A stretch of 38,126 nucleotides of DNA from Parendozoicomonas sp. Alg238-R29. Lineage in GTDB: Bacteria > Pseudomonadota > Gammaproteobacteria > Pseudomonadales > Endozoicomonadaceae. Within the stretch, counting starts at the first letter, position 1; each line of letters opens with the position of its first letter. Below are positions 9,308-16,545 of this stretch, one piece after another. Below the pieces are notes generated by a model. It was not told the origin of the DNA, ran no database searches, and saw only the letters and a program-made list of their open reading frames with translations. Both the position numbers and the translations under genes were made by a program. Where the stretch lies: NCBI RefSeq assembly GCF_947331445.1, contig NZ_CAMZOG010000043.1:1-38126 (forward strand), read 5' to 3'.

Positions 9308-9496
9308 ATGATTGAGACATACCTTGTCGTTGTTGCCGTGATCTTTCTGGCTTCGGCCGGGTGGATCACCGTTCAGCACCTTTATCGCAGGTTTGCACAG
9401 ATCAACCCCCAGTGCGGCCCATTTCGGGACGATGGCGGGAATAGCATGTGTAAGTGTTGTGAGTCCAAGCAGTACTGTGTCACGAAGATGACCTAA
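9308..9496 (+). CDS. Small Cys-rich single-pass membrane protein, NqrM-like, in the rnfB position
   Basis: The 62-residue protein has one N-terminal membrane helix (about residues 4-23) and a short tail with Cys36, Cys48, Cys50, Cys51 and Cys57 (QCG, then CKCCESKQYC). This layout matches NqrM (DUF539), the small membrane protein needed to mature the Na+-NQR by delivering iron to the NqrD/NqrE centre; FeoB-associated Cys-rich proteins have a similar layout. It is far too short to be RnfB, which has three Fe-S clusters. GAGG lies 7 bases before the ATG, the gap to rnfA is 14 bases, and a terminator follows, so it is the last gene of the operon. The maturation role is inferred from layout and context. 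Confidence 0.7.
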   Translation: MIETYLVVVAVIFLASAGWITVQHLYRRFAQINPQCGPFRDDGGNSMCKCCESKQYCVTKMT

Positions 9497-9500
9497 TAAA

Positions 9501-9527
9501 AAAGCCAGCTCTAAGCTGGTTTTTTTA
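9501..9527 (+). terminator. Intrinsic terminator of the nifJ-rnf operon
   Basis: CCAGCT (9505-9510) pairs with AGCTGG (9514-9519) across a 3-base loop, followed by seven T and preceded by a run of A that can extend the stem. It starts 8 bases after the last gene of the cluster. Confidence 0.9.
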
Positions 9528-9848
9528 TTGTCGAGTTCCTCAAATACTCAGAAATCATTTCCCGGTATTGACTCTGTCTAAACAACTCTTTAACAGAGGT
9601 AGTAGTGACTATTGCCATGGTTATAATTCTTAAGCGAATACACTCTGTCACCCCTTCCGTTTTTACCGAAAATGTTCATACCTGAAATATTTGGTATTAC
9701 GGGTTAGGGGTGCATTGCACGATTTAGCATTTGTTTTCGCACCAAAAGAAAGCCCTTTTTAGTGGTCTTCTTTATGTGTGGTGTTTAGAAAAATTATCTG
9801 ACAATATGAAAACCGCCGTTATCAATAAAAATAAAAAGGTGGCTTTCC
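9528..9848. other. Non-coding gap upstream of the TRAP transporter
   Basis: No gene is visible. The stretch is AT-rich and should contain the promoter of the downstream TRAP genes. A TTGACT/TAACAG pair with 17-base spacing (9568-9596) is a weak promoter candidate. GTGCATTGCAC (near 9710-9721) is a short palindrome that could be an operator; neither is convincing alone. AAAAAGGTGG just before 9849 is a good ribosome-binding site. Confidence 0.4.
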
Positions 9849-10883
9849 ATGGCTTATCCCAAAAGGACGAGGCGTAGTTTTGTAAAAGGGTTAACCGTTG
9901 CCCTCACCACACTGACACTTGGTATTGGTTCCGCTGTTCAGGCCAAAGATAATCGTGACTATATTCTGGCAACAGCTTCTACCGGTGGAACTTACTATCC
10001 CGTAGGTGTTGCGCTGGCAACTCTCAGCAAAATTAAGCTTCAGCCCAAACATAAAGTATCAGTGTCGGCTATCAGTTCCGCTGGCTCTGGCGAAAATGTG
10101 AAACTCCTCCGTGAGAATGAAGCGCAGTTCGCCATTCTTCAGGGGCTTTATGGTGCCTGGGCCTGGGGTGGTGAAGGCCGGTTAGCCAGTCAGGGTAAGC
10201 AGGATAAGCTCCGTTCTGTCACCATGCTTTGGCAAAATGTTGAGCACTTTGTGATTGAAAGTGATCTTGTGGAAACCGGGACTGTGGCAGACCTTGCCAA
10301 GCTCGATGGTAGAAAGTTCTCTATTGGTAAGCGTAACTCCGGCACCGAAGGGTCTGGCCGTCATATCTTGGGCGGTTTGGGTATCAATCCTGAGAAGTTT
10401 GATCTGGCTTATCTTGGATATGGCCCCAGTGCGGATGCATTACAAAACGGTTCCATTGAAGGGATGAATATTCCGGCCGGTGCGCCAGTAAGTGCGATTA
10501 CCCGTGCTTATGCATCTCTGGGTAAAAAAATGACTGTGCTGGACTTCACTCCAGAGCAGTTGACTAAAGCTAATAACGGCTACAAGCTGTGGACACCCTA
10601 TACTATTCCTGCCAACACCTATCCTGGCCAGGATAAACCTATCAACACCATTGCTCAGCCAAACTTTCTGGCGGTACGCGATGATCTGCCGGAAGAAGAT
10701 GTTTATCTGTTGGTGAAGAGTGTTTATGAAAACCTGCCGTTTCTGAATGGTATTCACAAAGCCACTAAAGCTATGGCGTTAGAGAAGGCGATAGCTGGTT
10801 TGCCTGTACCTCTGCATGCTGGAGCTGCGAAATACTTTGCAGAACAGGGAATTATCATTCCTGGTCACCTGCAGCCTCGTTGA
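9849..10883 (+). CDS. TAXI family TRAP transporter solute-binding protein (Tat-type signal)
   Basis: This is the extracytoplasmic binding protein of a tripartite ATP-independent periplasmic transporter, TAXI class; it captures a small organic acid or similar ligand and hands it to the permease encoded next. The 344-residue precursor begins with a twin-arginine motif (TRRSFVKG, residues 7-14), a hydrophobic stretch and AQA at the likely cleavage site, then the class signature ATASTGGTYYPVG. A Tat signal would mean export in the folded state. The ligand cannot be read from sequence; glutamate/2-oxoglutarate is the best-known TAXI substrate. Confidence 0.93.
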   Translation: MAYPKRTRRSFVKGLTVALTTLTLGIGSAVQAKDNRDYILATASTGGTYYPVGVALATLSKIKLQPKHKVSVSAISSAGSGENVKLLRENEAQFAILQGLYGAWAWGGEGRLASQGKQDKLRSVTMLWQNVEHFVIESDLVETGTVADLAKLDGRKFSIGKRNSGTEGSGRHILGGLGINPEKFDLAYLGYGPSADALQNGSIEGMNIPAGAPVSAITRAYASLGKKMTVLDFTPEQLTKANNGYKLWTPYTIPANTYPGQDKPINTIAQPNFLAVRDDLPEEDVYLLVKSVYENLPFLNGIHKATKAMALEKAIAGLPVPLHAGAAKYFAEQGIIIPGHLQPR

Positions 10884-10896
10884 TACATGTATTCAT

Positions 10897-10928
10897 GTTG
10901 GGTTACGACGCTGCGCGTCTAACCCAAC
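10897..10928. repeat. REP-like palindrome between TRAP binding protein and permease
   Basis: GTTGGGTTA (10897-10905) pairs with TAACCCAAC (10920-10928); inside, GACG (10907-10910) pairs with CGTC (10916-10919), giving a long stem. There is no T-run, so it is probably not a terminator. The GTTGGG/CCCAAC core is shared with 4747-4792. Placed between a binding-protein gene and its permease, such a structure could protect the upstream message from 3' decay. Confidence 0.65.
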
Positions 10929-10984
10929 CTGCTTCTTGCCGCGATACGATTAAATAATAAATCTCAGAAGGCCGGGGACGGTGT

Positions 10985-13129
10985 ATGTCTGGTCACACGC
11001 CAAATGTTCAGCAGGCAGAATTACAAAAACAGCTTGCAGCCTTTGAACAAACTCAAAGAGAAGAATCTTCACTGGCCGGACGTTTTATCTATTGGTTCGG
11101 TATCGCTTTCGCTCTACTGCATATCTGGTTTAACACACTGGGAACAATGTCAGAGCTTTGGGTGTCTGCCATCCACTTTGGTGGCTTTGCTCTCATCTGT
11201 GCGTTAATGGTTCCCGCCGTTTCTAATAAAGCTGAAAATAAATGGTTACTCAGTACCGACTTCTTGCTGGGTGGCCTTGCTTTATCCTCTGCAGCCTACC
11301 TTATCTTCTTTGAAACAGCCCTGTTTGATCGGGGGCAGACATTCATTACCAGCGACTGGATTTTCTCTTTTATTGCTATCGCCATTGTTCTGGAGCTGAC
11401 TCGCCGAACAGCCGGTTGGTTTATCCCAGCCATGATTCTAGTGGCACTCACTTACGTGTTCTGGTGGGGCAAGCATATTGGTGGAGTGTTTCAGTTTCCC
11501 GGTTTGAGTCTGGAAACAGTGATGTTTCGCAGCTACTTCAGCACAGAGGGAATGTTCGGGCCGATTGCCCGGATCAGCTGGAGTTATGTGTTCATGTTTA
11601 TACTGTTCGGCGCTTTTCTTGTTAAGTCCGGCGCGGGGGATTTTATTATTGATCTTTCCCGGGCTGTGGCAGGGCGGTTTGTTGGTGGGCCAGGTTTTGT
11701 CGCGGTATTTGGTTCCGGGTTGATGGGTTCTGTTTCTGGCTCATCGGTTGCTAACACTGTGTCCACTGGTGTGATTACTATCCCTTTGATGCGCAGAGCA
11801 GGGTTTCCGGCGAAGTTTTCAGCGGGAGTGGAAGCAGCAGCGTCTACTGGCGGGCAGCTTATGCCTCCGGTCATGGGAGCGGGCGCATTTATTATGGCGA
11901 CTTTTACCCAGATCTCTTATGTAGAAATTATTACCTGGGCAGCTTTGCCTGCATTGTTGTATTTCCTCTCTGTTGCGTTTTTTGTGCGTATTGAAGCTCA
12001 GCGAAGTCATGCTCACGTGGTGGAAACAGATACAGAGCCCGCTCTTTCCGTTTTGAAGAAAGGTTGGCATTACCTTTTGCCCCTGGGTTTTCTGGTCGCT
12101 TTGCTAGTGACAGGTTTCACACCTACCTATGCGGCAGGTTTTTCTATTCTCGCTGTTATCGCAGCCTCCTGGTTTGGCAAACATAAAATGGGCATTCGAG
12201 AAGTCTTGGATGCTCTGGCAGATGGTTCCCGAAATATGGCCAAAACTGCCATGCTGCTAATTGGTGTGGGGCTGGTGATTAATGTGATTTCGTCGTCTGG
12301 TGTTGGTAATACCTTTTCTCTAATGGTGAGTGACTGGGCGAATGGCAGCTTGTTGATAACTATTGTGTTGGTGGCTCTGGCTTCATTGGTTTTGGGGATG
12401 GGGCTGCCTGTTACAGCGGCCTATATAGTTTTGGCTACCCTCTCAGCTCCGGCTATTTATCAGCTTATAGCGCAGACCGCGTTGATCGATATGATGGTTG
12501 ATGGAACCTTGCCGGAGCAGGCGAAAGCATTTTTCCTGTTAGCTGACCCGGAAAAAGCTATGCAGTTGTCGTCTGGTTTAAACCGCCCTGATGCAATTGC
12601 TCTTCTTGAGCTGGTACCTGGTGATTTCAAGGCCACATTATTGGAGCAGGCTTTGGCTCCGGAAACGCTGACGATGATGTTGTTGGCAGCCCATATGATT
12701 ATTTTCTGGTTAAGCCAGGACAGTAACGTTACCCCGCCAGTTTGCTTAACAGCTTTTGCTGCAGCGGCCATTGCTAAAACTCCACCGATGATCACAGGTT
12801 TGTACTCCTGGAAGATTGCCAAAGGTTTGTACATCGTGCCTCTGTTGTTTGCATATACACCTCTAATTGGTGGAGATTGGCAGGAAGTGTTGCAAGTATT
12901 CTTCTTCTCGGTATTTGGCATTTATGCCACTGTCGCCCTTCTGGAAGGATATCTGGAAAGCAGGTTAAACGTGTTTTCTCGTCTGCTGTGTGGCTTTGCA
13001 GGGGTTGGAATGCTCTGGCCTCACGGTTATATAGCGGTATCTCTGGTAAGCCTCGGAATATTTATCGGGATATTTCTTTATAGCCGCAGAAAACATGACA
13101 CTGTGGTTATGGAAGTATCAGTATCCTGA
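10985..13129 (+). CDS. TRAP transporter fused permease subunit (DctQM-type, TAXI system)
   Basis: This is the inner-membrane permease of the transporter, with small (Q-like) and large (M-like) subunits fused in 714 residues. It has many hydrophobic helices. The large-subunit signatures GSVSGSSVANTVSTG and GQLMPPVMGAGAF (about residues 250-305) and DSNVTPPVCLTAFAAAAIA (about 580) mark the ion-coupled ArsB/NhaD-type core. It lies 101 bp after its binding protein with a stem-loop between. The ribosome-binding site is modest (GGGGACGG), so translation may be weaker than for the binding protein. Substrate unknown. Confidence 0.93.
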   Translation: MSGHTPNVQQAELQKQLAAFEQTQREESSLAGRFIYWFGIAFALLHIWFNTLGTMSELWVSAIHFGGFALICALMVPAVSNKAENKWLLSTDFLLGGLALSSAAYLIFFETALFDRGQTFITSDWIFSFIAIAIVLELTRRTAGWFIPAMILVALTYVFWWGKHIGGVFQFPGLSLETVMFRSYFSTEGMFGPIARISWSYVFMFILFGAFLVKSGAGDFIIDLSRAVAGRFVGGPGFVAVFGSGLMGSVSGSSVANTVSTGVITIPLMRRAGFPAKFSAGVEAAASTGGQLMPPVMGAGAFIMATFTQISYVEIITWAALPALLYFLSVAFFVRIEAQRSHAHVVETDTEPALSVLKKGWHYLLPLGFLVALLVTGFTPTYAAGFSILAVIAASWFGKHKMGIREVLDALADGSRNMAKTAMLLIGVGLVINVISSSGVGNTFSLMVSDWANGSLLITIVLVALASLVLGMGLPVTAAYIVLATLSAPAIYQLIAQTALIDMMVDGTLPEQAKAFFLLADPEKAMQLSSGLNRPDAIALLELVPGDFKATLLEQALAPETLTMMLLAAHMIIFWLSQDSNVTPPVCLTAFAAAAIAKTPPMITGLYSWKIAKGLYIVPLLFAYTPLIGGDWQEVLQVFFFSVFGIYATVALLEGYLESRLNVFSRLLCGFAGVGMLWPHGYIAVSLVSLGIFIGIFLYSRRKHDTVVMEVSVS

Positions 13130-13154
13130 ATTCAATTTGATACAGATAACGCCT

Positions 13155-13183
13155 CAATCAGCCGTAGGCGGTCGGCTGGATTG
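13155..13183 (+). terminator. Stem-loop after the TRAP permease
   Basis: CAATCAGCCG (13155-13164) can pair with CGGCTGGATTG (13173-13183) with one bulged base. No T-run follows, so it is either a weak terminator or a 3' stabilising hairpin. Confidence 0.4.
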
Positions 13184-13331
13184 ACTTGTTGTGGTTGCTA
13201 AATGTTAGCTACTTGTTGAATATGCATTGACCTTAATATTTACACTGATAGTTCTAAAGGTTTTCTACGTGCTAATTGTTTTCGAGAGTTGAATGTTTAA
13301 TTATTTTTCACTCTTTCATTTGTGATTTTAG

Positions 13332-13724
13332 CTATAAACTTTTATTTCCTTTTATATAAGAAAAAGGACTGCCAAGCTTTAATAAAATAACAGGGATAAA
13401 TAAGTATATCACTTCAAGTAAGGCGCCTAAACCATCGCTTATATAAATAAAGCAAGTAATAGTGAATAAAGAATTGCCAATAAGTAGGTACAGAGCTGCT
13501 CTAAATGATTGAATAGAGAGCAACATCATTCCACTTATGAATAAGACTATTGCCCATGCTTCAATCCCCCAAAGTGGAATGCCTGCCTTAAGATATACAG
13601 AAATATCTTGAGGGTATAAGAAACCATATATCCCATATCCAAGCGAACCAATTAAGCTAAAAAATAAAAGTAAGGAGCTTACAATCAGTTTTTTTTTGTT
13701 CATTTCAGTTTGTAACCCCATCAC
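13332..13724 (-). CDS. Small integral membrane protein, function unknown
   Basis: I do not recognise this protein. It has about 130 residues (123 if it starts at the ATG at 13703, MNKKKLIVSSLL) and four predicted membrane helices: an N-terminal one, one around GIEAWAIVLFISGMML, one around AALYLLIGNSLF and a C-terminal one. Codons and flanks are much more AT-rich than the neighbours. No clear ribosome-binding site precedes either start. It stands alone between the TRAP genes and the flagellar remnants, which suggests an insertion by transfer. Confidence 0.55.
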   Translation of the reverse strand: MMGLQTEMNKKKLIVSSLLLFFSLIGSLGYGIYGFLYPQDISVYLKAGIPLWGIEAWAIVLFISGMMLLSIQSFRAALYLLIGNSLFTITCFIYISDGLGALLEVIYLFIPVILLKLGSPFSYIKGNKSL

Positions 13725-14207
13725 TTTATTTCAGCATTATGGTGAAAAGATAAAAATACCAGCAAGTTTAAAATATGACTTTTGTCATTGCTAGAAAAAC
13801 AACATAACAGTGTTAGACCAACAAACATTATTACTGCTGGTCGTGAGCTGAAAATTTATCTTCTGACCCCCAGTAGTTCCTGATGCAAACCTCAGGTGTG
13901 ATTTCTGGCAGGTCGTTGCGCATTCGCCCTGGAATTGGCGGCATTATTGCCAGGCTCTGCAAAGTGGTTATACGACAGACGATATTGTCTACGGGCGATA
14001 TGGAAAACCGCATTAAGGAACAACAGTGGCTTTTCTCCGATAGAACAAGCTGCCAGAAAGGGTGGGCGAACCCGTTCCGCTTACTGCTATCTGGAATGGC
14101 TTATGTCTTGTTGGAGTCTTTAAGGAGCGGCTACCTCAGACGCGCTGTGCCCAGATGACAACACTGCGCACACAACTTTTGAAAATTGGTGCCGTTGTTC
14201 TGCGTAA
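13725..14207. other. Unresolved stretch upstream of the fliI remnant
   Basis: No intact gene is visible. Short open stretches exist on both strands (for example + 13883-14158), but none resembles a known protein and several end within 60-90 codons. CCAGATGACAACACTGCGC (about 14151-14169) could encode the ADD...ALR segment that precedes the Walker B region of FliI, in a frame different from the next piece. The stretch is therefore probably decayed coding DNA. Confidence 0.35.
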
Positions 14208-14656
14208 CACCCGACGGATCAGGGAAAGAATGTTCTTCTGTTTATGGATTCCCTCACCCGTTATGCCCAAGCTCCGCGGGAAATTGCTCTAGCCATTGGC
14301 GAACCTCCTGCCACTAAAGGTTATCCACCCTCTGTATTCAGCCTGATCCCTCAGCAGGATCCTATCGCCGATGCTTCCCGGGCGATTCTTGATGGTCATA
14401 TTGCTCTGTCACGAAATCTGGCGGTATCCGACCACTATCCGGCAATAGATATTGAAGCCTCCATCAGTCGGGTTATGCCCCAGATTACAACGCCAGTTCA
14501 CCAGCAACAGGCAACAAATTCCGCAAACCCTGGTCTCAGCTCCGACAGAATAAAGATTTGCTCACCCTTGGCGCTTACCGCAAAGGCAGTAACCCAACTC
14601 TGGATGAAGCCATCCAGAACCAGCCTGCAATGGAAGCGCTTCCGCTGCAACCATAA
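14208..14656 (+). pseudogene. fliI: Flagellar export ATPase remnant (fliI), 3' part, broken
   Basis: FliI is the ATPase of the flagellar type III export apparatus. One frame from 14208 encodes [18 protein letters not shown] and [14 protein letters not shown], then jumps directly to [19 protein letters not shown] and [17 protein letters not shown]; intact FliI has about 30 more residues between these blocks (the GSITAFYT segment). Near 14515 the frame shifts: FRKPW, then [18 protein letters not shown] and [13 protein letters not shown] continue in another frame to a stop at 14654. The N-terminal half with Walker A is missing. The similarity is closer to FliI than to secretion ATPases because a FliJ-like piece follows. 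Confidence 0.88.
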
Positions 14657-14659
14657 CCT

Positions 14660-14906
14660 CCCCCAAGGGGCTGTCAGCAATGGATTAATGCTCAACAGCA
14701 CCCAGCAATTCCACGAGCAGGTTGCTATTCAGCACTCCCAGCAGCGTCGCAAAAACCAGCAACTCCGGGATAATAACCTTGAAGTGAGAAAAACCGAGCT
14801 GTTGATTGAACGTTATCAACAGGAAGAACTGCTCGCAGAAGGCCGGCGCGAACAGCGCAGGCAGGATGAAATGGCTGGCATCATGCTGCGTCGTCTGCAG
14901 GGATAA
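14660..14906 (+). pseudogene. fliJ: Flagellar export chaperone remnant (fliJ)
   Basis: FliJ is the small coiled-coil protein that works with FliI. The visible part is its C-terminal coiled coil, rich in Gln, Glu and Arg, ending [17 protein letters not shown]. Just upstream, QQWINAQQ in another frame matches the FliJ block around WINYQQF, so a further frameshift lies near 14700. The N-terminal part is missing. The 3' end overlaps by 26 bases the end of the convergent DUF2062 gene. Confidence 0.72.
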
Positions 14907-15339
14907 ACAGTAATATCAGTTTGTGCAGCAGCCAGATAACCGGAACAGCCAACATTAGCCAGACCACACAAGCTCCACCCACAGCCAGACCATAAGTTTC
15001 CATAAAAACCAGTGGGTGCTGCCAGATCATCGAGCCAATCGTGGACGGATCGATGGAAACTGGCGTTAACCCCAGAAACGACTCCCCCAGTCGAATCAGC
15101 GGCACAAACAGCAGAAACTGCAGTGGATAACCGGCGTAGTTGGCAACCTGAATAGCGACCTGATTCAGCTCCATTCTTGCGGCAATCACAGCGCACAGCA
15201 CCATAGTCACCCCAAAAACAGGGAAAGTGGCAATAACAAAACCTATCGCCAGAGTCATAGCCAAAGACTGGCGACTCAGTCCCTGTTTCATTAAAGCCTG
15301 AAGAGGTTCTACAACCCGTTTGGAAATCAGTGTTTTCAA
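14881..15339 (-). CDS. DUF2062 domain-containing membrane protein
   Basis: The 152-residue protein carries the DUF2062 pattern: a basic N-terminus, [19 protein letters not shown] with the following FGVTM, and an Asn/Gly-Tyr-Pro block (NYAGYPLQF), with about four membrane helices. The family's biochemical role is unknown; members are small inner-membrane proteins. It lies just downstream of yacL on the same strand and ends inside the fliJ remnant. Confidence 0.82.
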   Translation of the reverse strand: MKTLISKRVVEPLQALMKQGLSRQSLAMTLAIGFVIATFPVFGVTMVLCAVIAARMELNQVAIQVANYAGYPLQFLLFVPLIRLGESFLGLTPVSIDPSTIGSMIWQHPLVFMETYGLAVGGACVVWLMLAVPVIWLLHKLILLFIPADDAA

Positions 15340-15363
15340 GCGTGTCCGTACTCTGTTTATTGT

Positions 15364-15741
15364 CTAGCGAGAGCGAACAAAACGTTCCCACTCCTGCAAC
15401 ATATTGAGAAAATCATCCAACCCGCAGCTGGAGCGAGCCTCATCATCGTAAAAACCCAGACCTTCACACTGGTCTGCATCAATATCATCGGCCTCAAAAT
15501 CAATCTGTGCATTACAGATTTCAGCCTCAGATCGAGTCAGGCGCAGATTATACTCCTGCCCATCCCGCAAATATTCCCAACGTTCACAATTTTGTAATTG
15601 GCTGATGGCTGAGTAGAGATCAGGCAATACAGCTTTACGACTTCCCACTTCCTCCAACAACCAGGCCGCGATTGCCTCATGGCCCATAGAAAAACTGGCG
15701 GCAAGTTCGCCTGTCACATCTCTTCTGAATTCAAATTCCAA
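15364..15741 (-). CDS. yacL: UPF0231 family protein YacL
   Basis: The C-terminal two thirds match E. coli YacL closely in layout: RRDVTGELAASFSMGHEAI, a Gly/Glu-Tyr block (GQEYNLRL), an acidic stretch, YDDEARSSCGLDDFL and a C-terminal FV. The start is set at a TTG at 15741 (LEFEFRRD), because it aligns with the E. coli start MDYEFLRD, gives 125 residues (E. coli 120) and has AGAAGGG about 10 bases upstream; the longer open frame to 15852 would add an unrelated N-terminus. Function of the family is unknown. It is divergent from the transglutaminase-like gene. Confidence 0.85.
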   Translation of the reverse strand: MEFEFRRDVTGELAASFSMGHEAIAAWLLEEVGSRKAVLPDLYSAISQLQNCERWEYLRDGQEYNLRLTRSEAEICNAQIDFEADDIDADQCEGLGFYDDEARSSCGLDDFLNMLQEWERFVRSR

Positions 15742-15863
15742 AAACTTACGCCCTTCTAATGGAATAAAAGACCAACTACTGTGCGGTATTCGCGCCAATG
15801 AACACGAGTTTCCGCCTGATATACTCGCATACGAAAAACATAATAACCCCAAGGATCATCCCT

Positions 15864-16520
15864 ATGCAGGAGTATCTGGCGCCAACGTCTTTCTTTGATT
15901 ACGAACACCCGGCCGTACAGGCATGGGCTCACGGTGCAATTGGTCAGGAACGGGATCCCGTTCAACAGGCGATCAGATTATACAAGGCCACTCGGGACGG
16001 TATCCGCTATAACCCTTACGTTTTCCGCCCCGACCCGGCGACCCTGAGTGCCAGCTACTGTCTGGAAGCGGGGGAATCTTACTGTATCCCTAAAGCGGTA
16101 TTACTCGGCGCAGCCTGCCGCTCTATCGGCATCCCTGCCAGATTAGGGTTGGCCGATGTAAAAAACCATATTTCCAGCCAACAGTTGATTGACCATCTGC
16201 GTAACGATGTTTTTGTTATGCACGGTTTTATTGAGTTGTATCTTGATGGCACATGGGTGAAAGCCACACCAGCATTTAATGCTGACCTTTGCGAAAAAAT
16301 GGGCGTGGCACCGCTGGAATTTAATGGTCGTGAGGATTCTATTTTCCACGAATATGGCACCGATGGTTCACGCCATATGGAGTATCTGGCTGATCACGGC
16401 ACCTTTGCGGATGTGCCCATGGACTTTATTGTGTCTTCTGTTGCCAAAGCTTATCCCCATCTGGTGAATGCCTATCTCGAAAAAATGAAGGGACACTCTC
16501 TGGAAGAAGATATTGCCTGA
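15864..16520 (+). CDS. Transglutaminase-like family protein
   Basis: The 218-residue protein has the transglutaminase-like (papain-like Cys) core: Cys74 in AGESYCIPKAVLL, His120 in VMHGFIELYLDG and the following WVKATPAFN. Where classical members have the catalytic Asp (W...DP), this one has Thr135-Pro, so it may belong to a subgroup with a different third residue or be a binding protein. The start at 15864 is supported by AAGGA. No signal peptide is visible, so it is probably cytoplasmic. The last seven codons, stop included, are tandemly duplicated (16500-16541). Confidence 0.85.
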   Translation: MQEYLAPTSFFDYEHPAVQAWAHGAIGQERDPVQQAIRLYKATRDGIRYNPYVFRPDPATLSASYCLEAGESYCIPKAVLLGAACRSIGIPARLGLADVKNHISSQQLIDHLRNDVFVMHGFIELYLDGTWVKATPAFNADLCEKMGVAPLEFNGREDSIFHEYGTDGSRHMEYLADHGTFADVPMDFIVSSVAKAYPHLVNAYLEKMKGHSLEEDIA

Positions 16521-16541
16521 CTGGAAGAAGATATTGCCTGA
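16500..16541 (+). repeat. 21-bp perfect tandem duplication spanning a stop codon
   Basis: CTGGAAGAAGATATTGCCTG plus A occurs at 16500-16520 and again at 16521-16541. The unit encodes LEEDIA-stop and the second copy is in the same frame, so the duplicate lies just after the stop. It looks like a recent slippage or unequal-exchange event. Confidence 0.97.
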
Positions 16542-16545
16542 ATAG

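Noticed and set aside
13883-14158. Possible transposase or FliI N-terminal fragment
   Set aside because: No recognisable motif in any frame and no terminal inverted repeats; left as unresolved.
14244-14906. Continuous 220-codon frame as an intact gene
   Set aside because: It joins pieces of FliI and FliJ across a deletion and frameshifts; the stretch in between reads correctly only in another frame.
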